The translations under genes were made by a program, and so were the position numbers. Shown in pieces: positions 50,358-60,461 of a stretch of 64,000 nucleotides of DNA. Source of the DNA: Actinoallomurus purpureus (lineage in GTDB: Bacteria; Actinomycetota; Actinomycetes; Streptosporangiales; Streptosporangiaceae); NCBI RefSeq assembly GCF_024055795.1, contig NZ_JAMXMY010000001.1:682001-746000 (forward strand). Reading direction: 5' to 3'. The notes under the pieces were generated by a model. It saw nothing but the letters and a program-made list of their open reading frames with translations, was not told the origin of the DNA and searched no databases. How positions within the stretch are numbered: the stretch's first letter is position 1; the number at the start of each line of letters is the position of its first letter.

Positions 50358-50990
50358 TCAGTGCGAGGCGATGAGAAGGTTCAGGGCCAGGGCGGTGACG
50401 ACGGTGCTGGAGACGATCGCGGTGACGAGCCGCCCACGGACGCCGGTCAGGGCGCGGCCGAGGAGCGCGCCGCCGCCCGCCAGCAGCAGCTGCCAGCTCG
50501 CGGACGCGGCGAAGGCGGCGAGGACGAACACGGTCTGCCGCGGGTGGTCCGGAGCCACCGTTCTCTGGCCGGCCAGCACGAGCGCCCCAAAGTAGACGAC
50601 GGTGGTGGGGTTCAGCATCGTGATCGCCAGCAGACCCAGGTAGGCCCGTCCGGGACCGACCGGGGAGTCCTCGGCCAGGGTGGGCGTCTGGCGCCGGCGG
50701 TATCGGGCGATCGCCACCGTCGCACCGCGGACGGCCAGCGCGATCAGTACCAGGGCCGAGCACCATCGCAGGGGAAGCAGGACGGGCCGGATCACGGATG
50801 CCACGGCGGAACCGCCCACCATCGCGATCAGCGCGTACAGCCCGTCAGCGGTTGCGACACCGAACGCGGCGGAGACACCGGTCGTCAAGGACGTGCGGGC
50901 GGTCAGTGTGATGAGGTAGGTGGCGACCGCCCCCACCGGCACCGCGATGCCGTAGCCGGCGACCAGGCCCGCGACCAGCGCGGCGATCAC
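50358..50990 (-). CDS. LysE-family exporter
   Basis: 210 residues from GTG 50990. Six hydrophobic segments; the N-terminus IAALVAGLVAGYGIAVPVGA matches the LysE/RhtB start, with G-x-x-x-P-x-P-G-like spacing, and TMLNPTTVVYFGAL is the conserved fourth segment. Exports amino acids or homoserine lactones. The GTG overlaps the stop of a 34-codon leader ORF by the GTGA tetranucleotide; GTG itself has only a distant GAGG, so it may depend on coupling. Confidence 0.82.
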   Translation of the reverse strand: MIAALVAGLVAGYGIAVPVGAVATYLITLTARTSLTTGVSAAFGVATADGLYALIAMVGGSAVASVIRPVLLPLRWCSALVLIALAVRGATVAIARYRRRQTPTLAEDSPVGPGRAYLGLLAITMLNPTTVVYFGALVLAGQRTVAPDHPRQTVFVLAAFAASASWQLLLAGGGALLGRALTGVRGRLVTAIVSSTVVTALALNLLIASH

Positions 50991-51091
50991 GGTCGTGCGG
51001 CGGTCGGCCTCCGTGGTCGGCCCGGCTGCTGGTGGACCCGCACCGGTCGGACGGCGGTGGTCGGCGGCAGCACGGCGTTGATCGTGGTCAT
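50987..51091 (-). CDS. 34-residue leader ORF before lysE-like gene
   Basis: ATG 51091 has AGGA seven bases upstream and runs 34 codons, ending in a TGA that overlaps the LysE GTG. The peptide (MTTINAVLPPTTAVRPVRVH ...) is rich in Pro, Arg and Thr, with no membrane segment. It could be a leader for translational coupling, or the relict of a longer N-terminus. Unsupported by family knowledge. Confidence 0.4.
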   Translation of the reverse strand: MTTINAVLPPTTAVRPVRVHQQPGRPRRPTAARP

Positions 51092-51276
51092 GGCCGGATC
51101 CTGCCTGCTGTCCGCAGAGCCCGGCAACCCTATTTCGGCCCGGCCCGGGGTAACGCATCGCTGAACGCCGTACTTCCTGCAGCGGTTCATATCGTGTTCC
51201 GGTGGAGTGGATGATCCGACCCGCCACTCGCACTACCCCCTGACCTGCGGCACCCGTGCGCAGGGACGGGATGGTG

Positions 51277-51879
51277 TCACAGGCGGTCGGGGTGCAGGGT
51301 GCCGACGCCGCGGAGCAGGGTGTCCACGACGAGCGTCGCGAGGGCGTCGGTGTCCTTCTCGTCCCTGCTCTGTGCGGCCTCGTGGATGAGGGCGTAGTAG
51401 ACGCGGCGAGTCCATGGAATGTCGACGTCGGCGCGCAGGACGCCCGCCTCCCGGGCCCGGCGGAACAACCGTTCGCACGTGTCCCGTACATCGGTGTGGA
51501 CGCGCGCCACCTCCGGGTTGGCCGAGGAGGCCCGGCTCATCGCGAATCCCCAGCTGACCTTGACGCCCAGGACGTTCGCGGTCGTCTGGTAGAGGGCGAC
51601 CAGCGGCGGAGCCGTGTCCGGGTGGGCGGCATCCACCGCCGCGGCGAACTGCCGGGTGGCCCACACCGCCAAGGCGTCGATGAGTGCCTCGCGGGTGGCA
51701 AAGCGCCGGTGCACGGTGGTGCGGGCGACGCCGGCGGCTTCGGCGATCTGCTCCATCGTGGCCGCCGGATCGCGGCTGAGGGTGCGTTCGGCCGCCTCCA
51801 GGATCGTCGTCATCGTCCGCTCGGCGTCCGCACGCAGCGGCCGAGCGCCGAGATGCGTCGACTGCCGCTGTGTCGTCAT
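51277..51879 (-). CDS. TetR-family regulator
   Basis: 200 residues. HTH at about 25-70: TILEAAERTLSRDPAATMEQ and IAEAAGVARTTVHRRFATRE. All-helical ligand domain with TetR_C-like end. Divergent from the aldo/keto reductase at 52046; the 24-bp palindrome at 51916-51939 lies between the two starts. Ends about 290 bases from the LysE leader. Confidence 0.88.
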   Translation of the reverse strand: MTTQRQSTHLGARPLRADAERTMTTILEAAERTLSRDPAATMEQIAEAAGVARTTVHRRFATREALIDALAVWATRQFAAAVDAAHPDTAPPLVALYQTTANVLGVKVSWGFAMSRASSANPEVARVHTDVRDTCERLFRRAREAGVLRADVDIPWTRRVYYALIHEAAQSRDEKDTDALATLVVDTLLRGVGTLHPDRL

Positions 51880-51915
51880 GGGTAAAGCATACGGCAGCGT
51901 CGCGGTTCACCACAG

Positions 51916-51939
51916 ACTTGCATCATCGATGTTGCAAGT
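51916..51939. promoter_or_regulatory. 24-bp near-perfect palindrome, TetR operator candidate
   Basis: ACTTGCA at 51916-51922 and TGCAAGT at 51933-51939 flank a CATCGATG core; 11 of 12 base pairs match. It is 37 bases before the TetR start and 107 before the reductase start, a typical TetR operator place. Confidence 0.72.
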
Positions 51940-52045
51940 TGTAGCTTCATCGCATCCTGATTGACGCGACTAGCGGCCCGGATCGGCTGACCGAGACGGC
52001 GCTGACCGGGTCGACACCCCTGACAGCCCTGAAAGGTTGGAACAC

Positions 52046-53038
52046 GTGGAGTACACCCGCCTCGGCCGCAGCGGCCTGTCGGTGTCCCGGCTCGTCCTCG
52101 GCACCATGAACTTCGGGTCGCGAACGTCCGAAGAGGACAGTCACGCGATCATGGACCGTGCACACGAGCACGGCATCAACTTCTTCGACACGGCCAACGT
52201 GTACGGCGAGAAGGAGGGCGAAGGCGTCACCGAACAGATCCTCGGCCGGTGGTTCGCCCAGGGCGGGGGCCGGCGCGACAAGACCATCCTCGCCACCAAG
52301 GTCTACCTTCCGATGGGCGACCGGCCGAACGAGAGCGGGTTGTCCGCGCTGCACATCCGGCGCGCGTGTGACGCGTCGCTCAAGCGCTTGCAGACCGACC
52401 ACATCGACCTGTACCAGATGCACCACATCGACCGCAGCACGCCGTGGGAGGAGATCTGGGAGGCGTTCAGCATCCTTCGCCAGCAGGGAAAGGTGCTCTA
52501 CTATGGCTCGTCCAACTTCGCCGGCTGGCACATTGCGCAGGCGCAGGAGGCCGCGCGGTCCCGGCATTTCCTCGGACTGGTCAGCGAACAGTCGATCTAC
52601 AACCTGATGTCGCGCTGGGTCGAACTGGAAGTGCTGCCCGCCGCGCGGCACTACGGGCTGGGCGTGATCCCGTGGTCGCCGCTGCACGGCGGAGTGCTCA
52701 GCGGCGTCCTGCGCAAGCAGCGTGAGGGTATCGCCGCCCGCAGCGGCTCGGGACTCTGGGCCGCCGCGTTCGCCGGACATCGGGAATCCGTTGAGGCGTA
52801 TGAGAAGCTGTGCGCCGATATCGGCGAGGACCCGGCCCACGTCGGACTGGCGTGGCTGCTCGCGCAGGAGGGGGTGACCGGGCCGGTCATCGGGCCGCGG
52901 ACGGTCGAGCAACTCGACGGCTCGCTGCGCGCACTGCAGATCACGCTCGACGACGGCACGCTCGCCAAGCTGGACGAGCTGTTCCCGCCGCCCGCGCCGA
53001 ACGGGGCCAAGCCCGCGCCCGAGGCGTACGCCTGGTGA
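52046..53038 (+). CDS. Aldo/keto reductase (TetR-linked)
   Basis: 330 residues from GTG 52046 (GAAAGG nine bases upstream). AKR11/Tas-like: YTRLGRSGLSVSRLVLGTMN, NFFDTANVYGEKEGEG (Asp, Tyr), TILATKVYLP (Lys), LYQMHHIDRSTPW (His), and VIGPRTVEQLDGSL near 295. NADPH-dependent carbonyl reduction. Regulated by the divergent TetR. Ends with a hairpin between it and the hydrolase. Confidence 0.88.
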   Translation: MEYTRLGRSGLSVSRLVLGTMNFGSRTSEEDSHAIMDRAHEHGINFFDTANVYGEKEGEGVTEQILGRWFAQGGGRRDKTILATKVYLPMGDRPNESGLSALHIRRACDASLKRLQTDHIDLYQMHHIDRSTPWEEIWEAFSILRQQGKVLYYGSSNFAGWHIAQAQEAARSRHFLGLVSEQSIYNLMSRWVELEVLPAARHYGLGVIPWSPLHGGVLSGVLRKQREGIAARSGSGLWAAAFAGHRESVEAYEKLCADIGEDPAHVGLAWLLAQEGVTGPVIGPRTVEQLDGSLRALQITLDDGTLAKLDELFPPPAPNGAKPAPEAYAW

Positions 53039-53044
53039 TCACGC

Positions 53045-53071
53045 CCGGGTGCTGATCGCCAGAACACCCGG
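53045..53071. terminator. 7-bp hairpin between convergent genes
   Basis: CCGGGTG (53045-53051) pairs with CACCCGG (53065-53071) over a 13-base loop, between the stops of the rightward reductase and the leftward hydrolase. Modest strength. Confidence 0.4.
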
Positions 53072-53112
53072 CGATCGGCGCCCGGCGCGCCGGCGGTCTT
53101 CTCGTTCCGCTG

Positions 53113-54051
53113 CTACATCGTCCCCGTGTCCGGCCCGCCGAGTCTGCCGAGCAGGTCCTGGATCGCTTGGAAAACGGCGTCGGGATGGCGGAAGACGACA
53201 GAGGCGTGTCCGGCATCGTCGATGACACGGTTCTCGCCGTGCGAAACCGATTCGGCCAGCGCGGTGTAGAGCCGCGCCTTGGCTTCGGCCTCCTCATGGA
53301 GGAGTGACGTGGGTATGCCCTGGGTCACCGCTTTTTTGAAGGGGTCGATCGCCGTGGCGGTGAGCACGATCAGCGGCACATCGGGCATCGGTCCCGCCTG
53401 GCGTACCTCGTCATGGAGCTGGTCGCGGTTGGCCGCCTCCCGGCCGCCGACCCTCAGCCAATCCAGGCTGACGTGCCGTTCGATCAGCGGCTCGCGGATC
53501 TCCTCCGGCCAGTCGGCCATCTCCCGCGCGAACAGATCGCGGTAGAACTGGATGACTTCATCGGGCAACTCGTCAGGCAACGCCTCGTCGGGGTCCCATG
53601 CCTGGTAGAGCTCGTTCAGTTTCTGAGGCATGTAGGAGTCGTAGTCCTCGTGTTCGGGCTCCACCAGGACCAGGCCCGCCACCTCGCCGGGGAAACGCTG
53701 CGCATAGTGGCGCGCGTAGAGGCCGCCGAGGGAATGGCCGACCAGCAGGTAGGGAGCGGGCACACCGGCGACCCGCAGCAGCTCGCGCAGTTCGTCGGTG
53801 ACCTGGGCGGAGGTGCGCGGCAGTTCGCCCCGGTCACTCCACCCCGTTCCGGCCCGATCGTAGAGCACGCTGGTGGTGAGGACAGCGGCTCGCTGCTGAA
53901 CGATGAAACCGTCCATGCCGGACGAGCCGGCCCCGGCCAGGAACACCACCGCCGGGCTCCCGCTGCCCGATCGGTGGAGGAACAACCTCCGGCCCCCGAC
54001 CTCGTAGTGCCGTCCCACGGGCGGCGTCGCCTCGGCCGCTTGGTGTTGCAT
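53113..54051 (-). CDS. Alpha/beta hydrolase
   Basis: 312 residues from ATG 54051 with GAAGGAG seven bases upstream. Oxyanion strand PAVVFLAGAGSSGMDGF, nucleophile elbow LLVGHSLGGLYARHYAQ and a late catalytic His in DDAGHASVVF. Family members are esterases, lipases or epoxide hydrolases. No signal peptide. Divergent from the winged-helix gene at 54185, with an inverted repeat between, so it is the likely target. Confidence 0.86.
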   Translation of the reverse strand: MQHQAAEATPPVGRHYEVGGRRLFLHRSGSGSPAVVFLAGAGSSGMDGFIVQQRAAVLTTSVLYDRAGTGWSDRGELPRTSAQVTDELRELLRVAGVPAPYLLVGHSLGGLYARHYAQRFPGEVAGLVLVEPEHEDYDSYMPQKLNELYQAWDPDEALPDELPDEVIQFYRDLFAREMADWPEEIREPLIERHVSLDWLRVGGREAANRDQLHDEVRQAGPMPDVPLIVLTATAIDPFKKAVTQGIPTSLLHEEAEAKARLYTALAESVSHGENRVIDDAGHASVVFRHPDAVFQAIQDLLGRLGGPDTGTM

Positions 54052-54148
54052 CGCTGACTCCTTCGCTGTTGGTGTTCGCCGACACGGCGTAGGCGGAGCT
54101 TGAGCATCCGGCCGCCACCCCACCGCGCCACCACCTGTGCATTCCTAA

Positions 54149-54168
54149 GTTTGGGAACAGTACCAAAC
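54149..54168. promoter_or_regulatory. Inverted repeat between hydrolase and winged-helix regulator
   Basis: GTTTGG (54149-54154) and CCAAAC (54163-54168) with an eight-base spacer, in the 133 bases between divergent starts and 16 bases before the regulator's ATG. Candidate operator. Confidence 0.55.
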
Positions 54169-54184
54169 ATGGGAATATCGGGAG

Positions 54185-54754
54185 ATGGACACCCTCGAGC
54201 TGCTCCTGCATCCGGTGCGGCTGCGCATCGTGCACGCCATGTCCGGCGGGCGCACCCGCACGACCTCCGACCTGTGCGCTCGCCTGCCCGACGTCCCCAA
54301 GACCACCGTGTACCGGCACGTCGGCCTGCTGGCCGAGGCGGGACTGCTGGAAGTCGCCGACGAGCAGCGCGTTCACGGCGCCGTCGAACGCCACTACCGG
54401 CTGAGCCGCGAGCGGGCGACGATCGACGCCGACGCGGCCGCGTCGATGTCGCTGGACGACCACCGTCAGGGCTTCACCGCGGCCATGGCCGCCCTGCACG
54501 CCGAGTTCAACACCTACCTCGACCGCGACGGAGCCGACCCCACCGCCGACTCCGTGGGTTACCGGCAGGGCACCATCTGGCTGAACCCCGACGAACTCAC
54601 CGAGATGATCGGGGCGCTGAGTGACGTGTTCGCGTCAAGGGCGGCCAACGAACCCGCACCGGGCCGCAGCCCCCACCTGCTGAGCATGATCCTGTTCCCG
54701 ACCGAGAAACCACCACGGCACGGGAGCGATCCGCAGGCCGACGCCCACCGATGA
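54185..54754 (+). CDS. Winged-helix (ArsR/HTH_20-like) regulator
   Basis: 189 residues. N-terminal winged helix TLELLLHPVRLRIVHAMSGG followed by TTVYRHVGLLAEAGLLEVAD. The remainder is a helical domain (SLDDHRQGFTAAMAALHAEF) found in actinobacterial helix-turn-helix proteins next to hydrolases. No metal-binding cysteine pair, so not metalloid-sensing. CGGGAG touches the ATG. Confidence 0.82.
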   Translation: MDTLELLLHPVRLRIVHAMSGGRTRTTSDLCARLPDVPKTTVYRHVGLLAEAGLLEVADEQRVHGAVERHYRLSRERATIDADAAASMSLDDHRQGFTAAMAALHAEFNTYLDRDGADPTADSVGYRQGTIWLNPDELTEMIGALSDVFASRAANEPAPGRSPHLLSMILFPTEKPPRHGSDPQADAHR

Positions 54755-54847
54755 GTCCATACACGGCTTCGACGAGCTGATCGGACCCGCCGCCGCGCCT
54801 CATGGAACTCACCGCCGGCTCGCGTTCGACCGTCCTTGTCCCGTGCG

Positions 54848-55507
54848 ATGCTGTCCGCCGTGGAAGGCCATGGAGGACACGACTCCGTCCGCCACGGCTA
54901 CGACGCCGTGGCCGAGCACTACGCCGCCGGTTTCCGCGACGAGCTCGCCGGCAAGCCGCTGGACCGGGCGCTGCTGGCGTGTCTGATCGAGCAGACCGAG
55001 CCGGACGCCCCGATCGCCGACCTGGGGTGCGGTCCGGGGCATGTGGCGGGCTGGCTCGCCGAACGCGGCGTGCGTACGGTCGGCGTCGACCTGTCCGCCG
55101 CCATGGTCGCGGTCGGCCACCAGGACCATCCGGCCGTGGAGTTCCGCGAAGGGGACCTGCTGGCGCTGCCCGCCGCGGACGGTGAGTTCGGGTCGGCCGT
55201 GGCGTTCTATTCGATCATCCATCTGCACCCCTCCGAACTGCGTGGCGCCTTCCAGCAGGCCCATCGGGCGCTGTGCCCCTCCGGCCTGTTCCTCGTCTCC
55301 TTCCACATCGGCTCGGAGGTGAGGCACATGAACGAATGGTGGGGTCACGAGGTGAGCATCGACTTCCGGTTCCTCGAGCCCGCCCACGTGGTCGATGTCC
55401 TCGAGAAGACCGGATTCCGCGTGGAGATGCGAACCGAGCGCATGCCCTACGCCGGCGAGGTCGACACGCGCCGGGCCTATCTGCTGGCCCGCCGGACAGG
55501 GGCGTGA
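54848..55507 (+). CDS. Class I SAM-dependent methyltransferase
   Basis: 219 residues from ATG 54848 (weak ribosome site; GTG 54860 possible). Motif I IADLGCGPGHVAGWLAERG, VGVDLSAAMVAVG and DLLALPAADGEFGSAVAFYS make the SAM-binding Rossmann fold (Methyltransf_11/25). PYAGEVDTRRAYLLARR ends it. Substrate unknown; small-molecule acceptors are usual. It stands 93 bases after the winged-helix gene. Confidence 0.84.
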   Translation: MLSAVEGHGGHDSVRHGYDAVAEHYAAGFRDELAGKPLDRALLACLIEQTEPDAPIADLGCGPGHVAGWLAERGVRTVGVDLSAAMVAVGHQDHPAVEFREGDLLALPAADGEFGSAVAFYSIIHLHPSELRGAFQQAHRALCPSGLFLVSFHIGSEVRHMNEWWGHEVSIDFRFLEPAHVVDVLEKTGFRVEMRTERMPYAGEVDTRRAYLLARRTGA

Positions 55508-55517
55508 GGCGCGTCGT

Positions 55518-56198
55518 TCAATGTGAGCGGGCGAGCCGGAACCCCAGGTCATCGATGCGGAGGGTCGGATGGCTCTTACGCCGGGAGGAGGCCCGGCATC
55601 CCCAGGAACGGTCGTGCGCGCCTCCTCCGCGGAAGACGCGGTAGGGGCCGTAGACATCCGGATCGTAGACGTCCCAGCACCACTCCCACACATTGCCGAT
55701 CATGTCGTAGAGGCCCCACGCGTTCGGCTTCCTGGTCGCGACCTCGTGCACCTTGCCGCCGGAGTTCTTCCGATACCAGGCGATCTCGTCCAGCTCGCCG
55801 TAGCGGACGCCCGAGCTCCCGGCCCGGCAGGCGTACTCCCACTCCGCCTCGGTCGGCAGGCGATAACCGTCGGCGTCCCGGTCCCAGACGACGTCCTGCC
55901 CGTCGACGTCGTCGCCTCCCGAGTAGCACGGCCGAAGCCCGGTCGCCCGCGAGAGCCGATTGCAGAACCGGACGGCCTCGCGCCAGGAGACGTCGGTCAC
56001 CGGCGCGCGCCGCTCGGCCGTCTCCCCGGATGTCTCGCCGACGACGTCGCGATACAGGGCGCGGGTGACGGCGCATGCGGCCAGCTGGAAGGCCGCCACC
56101 TCGACCTTCCAGCTTCGGTCCGTGCCCTCGTCCCGCAGCGCGACCTCTCCGCCGGGGATCTCCACCATGCCCTCGCCGACCACCGCTTCGAGATCCAT
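55518..56198 (-). CDS. FGE/SUMF1-fold protein, likely not a true formylglycine generator
   Basis: 226 residues. FGE-sulfatase fold: MVEIPGGEVAL, VTDVSWREAVRFCNRLSRAT, YRLPTEAEWEYACRAGSS, MIGNVWEWCWDVYDPD, and the RVFRGGGAHDRSWGCRASSR end with DLGFRLARSH. True FGEs have a copper-binding cysteine pair five residues apart in the RGGSxxCHxSYC region; here only one cysteine (GC) is present and an alanine/histidine sits at the other site. No sulfatase gene is nearby. Substrate unknown. Confidence 0.78.
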   Translation of the reverse strand: MDLEAVVGEGMVEIPGGEVALRDEGTDRSWKVEVAAFQLAACAVTRALYRDVVGETSGETAERRAPVTDVSWREAVRFCNRLSRATGLRPCYSGGDDVDGQDVVWDRDADGYRLPTEAEWEYACRAGSSGVRYGELDEIAWYRKNSGGKVHEVATRKPNAWGLYDMIGNVWEWCWDVYDPDVYGPYRVFRGGGAHDRSWGCRASSRRKSHPTLRIDDLGFRLARSH

Positions 56199-56376
56199 AT
56201 CTCGGCAATCGTGGCACAGGTCCTGACGCCTGCTGTCACCGTCCTCAGCGAGCCGGCATCCCTGGCCGGACCCCCGGTTTGGACTGCGTGTCCATCGGCT
56301 GGACTGATTATCTATATCTTCGCTAGCATGCAGGCCGACGAGCGTTCCGACGATCAGTGCGGAGAAGGGGCGGGGA

Positions 56377-57072
56377 ATGGTCGTGGCGCAGCCGGCTGAT
56401 CGGGCCGGGGAACAGGATGCGATCATCGCCGCGCTCGCACCGGTGGTCGACGGCATCGCCGCGACGCTGGGTTCGTTCTGCGAGGTGGTGATCCACGACT
56501 TCCGTCGTCCGGAGACGTCCGTGGCAGCGATCGCCGGATCGGTCACCGGGCGCAGCGCCGGCGGAGCGATGAGCGAGATCGGCATGGGCATCCTCGCCCG
56601 CGGCGACGAGGCGAGAGACGAGCTCAACTACATCACCCGCACCGGAACCGGGAAGATGGTCAAGTCGTCCACGATGGTGCTGCGCGATTCGGCCGGGACG
56701 GTCTTCGGGGCCCTGTGCCTCAACCTCGACATCACCGCCGTCAACCAGGCACACGCCCTGATCGGCGAGATCGCCGGCGTCACCGGCCCGGCCGCCGTGC
56801 CGACCACCACCTTCGGCGACGATATCGGCTCCGTGGTGGACGCCATCGTCGACGACCACCAGCTGCGGCAGAACAAGTCCTGGGCCGACCTCAGCCGGGC
56901 CGAGCGCCTGAAGCTGTTCCGCAACCTGAACGACCGGGGTGTCTTCGCCGTACGGGGCGCCGCCCGGCAGGTCGCGGCGCGGCTCGGCATCTCCCGCGCC
57001 TCCGCCTACAACTACCTCGCCGAAGCCCGGGCCGCGTCCTCACCCGACGGCACCACCTCCACAGAAGGGTGA
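56377..57072 (+). CDS. YheO-like PAS/HTH regulator
   Basis: 231 residues. The N-terminal YheO PAS-like domain (LGSFCEVVIHDFRRPETSVA; TMVLRDSAGTVFGALCLNLD) is followed by a C-terminal HTH (GVFAVRGAARQVAARLGISR, ASAYNYLAEARA). GAAGGGGCGGGGA precedes the ATG. Three bases separate its stop from the dehydratase start, so the pair is coupled; it probably senses an amino acid or its product and controls the dehydratase. Confidence 0.84.
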   Translation: MVVAQPADRAGEQDAIIAALAPVVDGIAATLGSFCEVVIHDFRRPETSVAAIAGSVTGRSAGGAMSEIGMGILARGDEARDELNYITRTGTGKMVKSSTMVLRDSAGTVFGALCLNLDITAVNQAHALIGEIAGVTGPAAVPTTTFGDDIGSVVDAIVDDHQLRQNKSWADLSRAERLKLFRNLNDRGVFAVRGAARQVAARLGISRASAYNYLAEARAASSPDGTTSTEG

Positions 57073-57075
57073 AGC

Positions 57076-58044
57076 ATGACGAACTCACCACCGGTCACGC
57101 TCGACGACGTCCGTGACGCCGCCGCGCAGATCAAAGGCGTCGCACACCGCACGCCGGTGCTGCGCTCACGCACCCTCGACGCGCTCGTCGGCGCCGAGGT
57201 GTTCCTCAAGTGCGAGAACTTCCAGCGCGTCGGAGCGTTCAAGTTCCGCGGGGCCTACAACACCGCCTCCCGCCTGGCGCCCGAGCAGGCGGTCAAGGGC
57301 ATCGCCGCCTACTCCTCGGGCAATCACGCCCAGGCCGTCGCCCTCGCCGCGCGGGAACTCGGCACGACCGCGGTGATCCTCATGCCCCAGGACACCCCGC
57401 GATCCAAGATGGACGCCACCGCCGGGTATGGCGCTGAGATCGTCACGTACGACCGCTACAACGGCGATCGGGTCGCCATCGGCGAGGCCCTGGCCGCCGA
57501 CCGCGGCCTGGCGCTCATCCCGCCGTACGAGCATCCGCACGTCATCGCGGGCCAGGGCACCGCCGCGCTCGAACTCATCGAGGAGGTGGGGCACCTCGAC
57601 GCGCTCGTCGTTCCGGTCGGCGGCGGCGGGCTCATCGCCGGCAGCGCCACCGCCGCCAAGGCCCTGGACACGGGCATCCACGTGATCGGCGTGGAGCCGG
57701 AGGCGGGGGACGACACCAAGCGGTCCCTGGAGGCGGGCAGGCGTGTCTCCATACCCGTGCCCCGCACCATCGCCGACGGGCAGGCCGCGGGCATCCCCGG
57801 CGAGCTGACGTTCTCCATCAACCAGCGGCTGGTCGACGAGATCGCCCTGGTCACCGACGACCAGATCCGCGAAGCCATGCGGATGGCCTTCGAACGCCTG
57901 AAGATCGTCATCGAGCCCAGCGGCGCCACCGCGCTGGCCGCCCTGCTGTCCGGTCGCATCCACCGGATCCCTGCCCGCGTCGGAGTGATCATCTCGGGCG
58001 GCAACATCGACGCCCGGCGCTTCGCCGAGCTCTGCGGAACCTGA
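57076..58044 (+). CDS. PLP-dependent threonine/serine dehydratase-like (hydroxyaspartate lyase-like)
   Basis: 322 residues, fold type II. Lys56 in GAFKFRGAYN is the PLP lysine; SSGNHAQAVALAAR (79-92), VVPVGGGGLIAGSAT and IISGGNIDARRFAEL (serine/threonine racemase-like end) are typical. There is no C-terminal ACT regulatory domain, so it is catabolic rather than IlvA. It deaminates threonine, serine or 3-hydroxyaspartate. Cotranscribed with the YheO-like regulator. Confidence 0.86.
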   Translation: MTNSPPVTLDDVRDAAAQIKGVAHRTPVLRSRTLDALVGAEVFLKCENFQRVGAFKFRGAYNTASRLAPEQAVKGIAAYSSGNHAQAVALAARELGTTAVILMPQDTPRSKMDATAGYGAEIVTYDRYNGDRVAIGEALAADRGLALIPPYEHPHVIAGQGTAALELIEEVGHLDALVVPVGGGGLIAGSATAAKALDTGIHVIGVEPEAGDDTKRSLEAGRRVSIPVPRTIADGQAAGIPGELTFSINQRLVDEIALVTDDQIREAMRMAFERLKIVIEPSGATALAALLSGRIHRIPARVGVIISGGNIDARRFAELCGT

Positions 58045-58109
58045 CCGCCACGGCCGCCGCCCACATCTCACCAGGGGAGGGGGCCTTCGGCGTCGACGCC
58101 CGGCGAAGA

Positions 58110-59039
58110 TCAACCACTCTCGGGAGGGATGGGAGCCGTCAGTCCCGGAAGATCCGGATGGTGGCGGAGCGCGTCAAGGACGACGTTGACCGCCGCCCGT
58201 GGAGGCGAGCCGCGCCGGATCGCCGCGGTGATGGTCCGGGTGACGGGGGCGGCGAGTTCGCGGATGGCGACGCGGTACCGGCGGTCGACGGCCAGGCCCG
58301 GCAGCAGCGCGATCGAAAGACCGGCTTCGACGTGTTGCAGGGTCATCATGTAGTTGCTGAAGCGGCACACCACCCGTGGCTCGAACCCGGCTTCGCGGCA
58401 CAGGCGGGTCGCCAGGTTCGCCATGTACGACTGGGGCATGTCGAACGCCCACGGCTCGTCCGCGAGGGCGGCGAGGTCGGCCGGACCACGGGCCGAGGCG
58501 GGGTGGCCGGGCGGCACCACGAGCACGATCGGGTCGGTCGCCAGCGGCACGATGTCAAGGTCGGGGCCCAGCGGCTGCTCGACGAAGTCCGTGGTCGTGA
58601 TGATGACATCGGCGTCGCCCACGCGCAGGGCGGGCATGCTCTCGTGCGGTTCCAGTTCCAGCAGTTCCACGTCGAGGTGCGGGTGCGCCTCGGCGAGCCG
58701 GATGACCGCCGGGACGGCTAGGCTGTGGATCGCGCTCTGGAACGCGCCCAGCCGGACCAGCCCGGACGGCTCCTCGCCGAGGCTCCGCAGCTCCGCCTCG
58801 ACCGCGGCCATGTGATCGAGGATCGACCGCGCCCGGCGCGCGAGGATGAGCCCGGCCGGGGTGAGCCGCACCCGCCGCCCGGTGCGTTCGAGTAGCTGCG
58901 TGCGCGTCTCGGCTTCGAGCACGGAGAGCTGCTGCGACACACTCGACGCGCTCAGGTTCGCGGCCTGGGCGACCGCGCGCACGGTGCCCAGCGTGTCGAG
59001 CTGACTCAGCAGCCGTAGCCGCCACGGGTTGAGAGTCAC
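58110..59039 (-). CDS. dgdR: LysR-family regulator, DgdR-like
   Basis: 309 residues from GTG 59039. HTH at about 1-60 (LLSQLDTLGTVRAVAQAANL, SASSVSQQLSVLEAETRTQL), then the LysR substrate domain. It is divergent from dgdA with 87 bases between. In Burkholderia cepacia a LysR protein, DgdR, represses dgdA and is released by dialkylglycines; the arrangement here matches, but the name is by position and family. A palindrome near 59060 is the likely operator. Confidence 0.72.
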   Translation of the reverse strand: MTLNPWRLRLLSQLDTLGTVRAVAQAANLSASSVSQQLSVLEAETRTQLLERTGRRVRLTPAGLILARRARSILDHMAAVEAELRSLGEEPSGLVRLGAFQSAIHSLAVPAVIRLAEAHPHLDVELLELEPHESMPALRVGDADVIITTTDFVEQPLGPDLDIVPLATDPIVLVVPPGHPASARGPADLAALADEPWAFDMPQSYMANLATRLCREAGFEPRVVCRFSNYMMTLQHVEAGLSIALLPGLAVDRRYRVAIRELAAPVTRTITAAIRRGSPPRAAVNVVLDALRHHPDLPGLTAPIPPESG

Positions 59040-59050
59040 GAGAGCATTGT

Positions 59051-59069
59051 TGTGCGGTTCAACCGAACA
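59051..59069. promoter_or_regulatory. 19-bp near-palindrome between dgdR-like and dgdA
   Basis: TGTGCGGTT (59051-59059), C, AACCGAACA (59061-59069): eight of nine pairs match, with CGGTT-C-AACCG perfect. A central one-base axis and T-N11-A spacing fit a LysR box. It lies 12 bases before the LysR start and 58 before dgdA. Confidence 0.62.
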
Positions 59070-59087
59070 GGAAAGCCAGGATTGTGA

Positions 59088-60461
<1,374 letters not shown>

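Noticed and set aside
50358-51491. 377-codon frame starting far upstream of LysE
   Set aside because: The first 167 codons are low-complexity and cross the leader ORF in another phase; LysE homology starts at GTG 50990.
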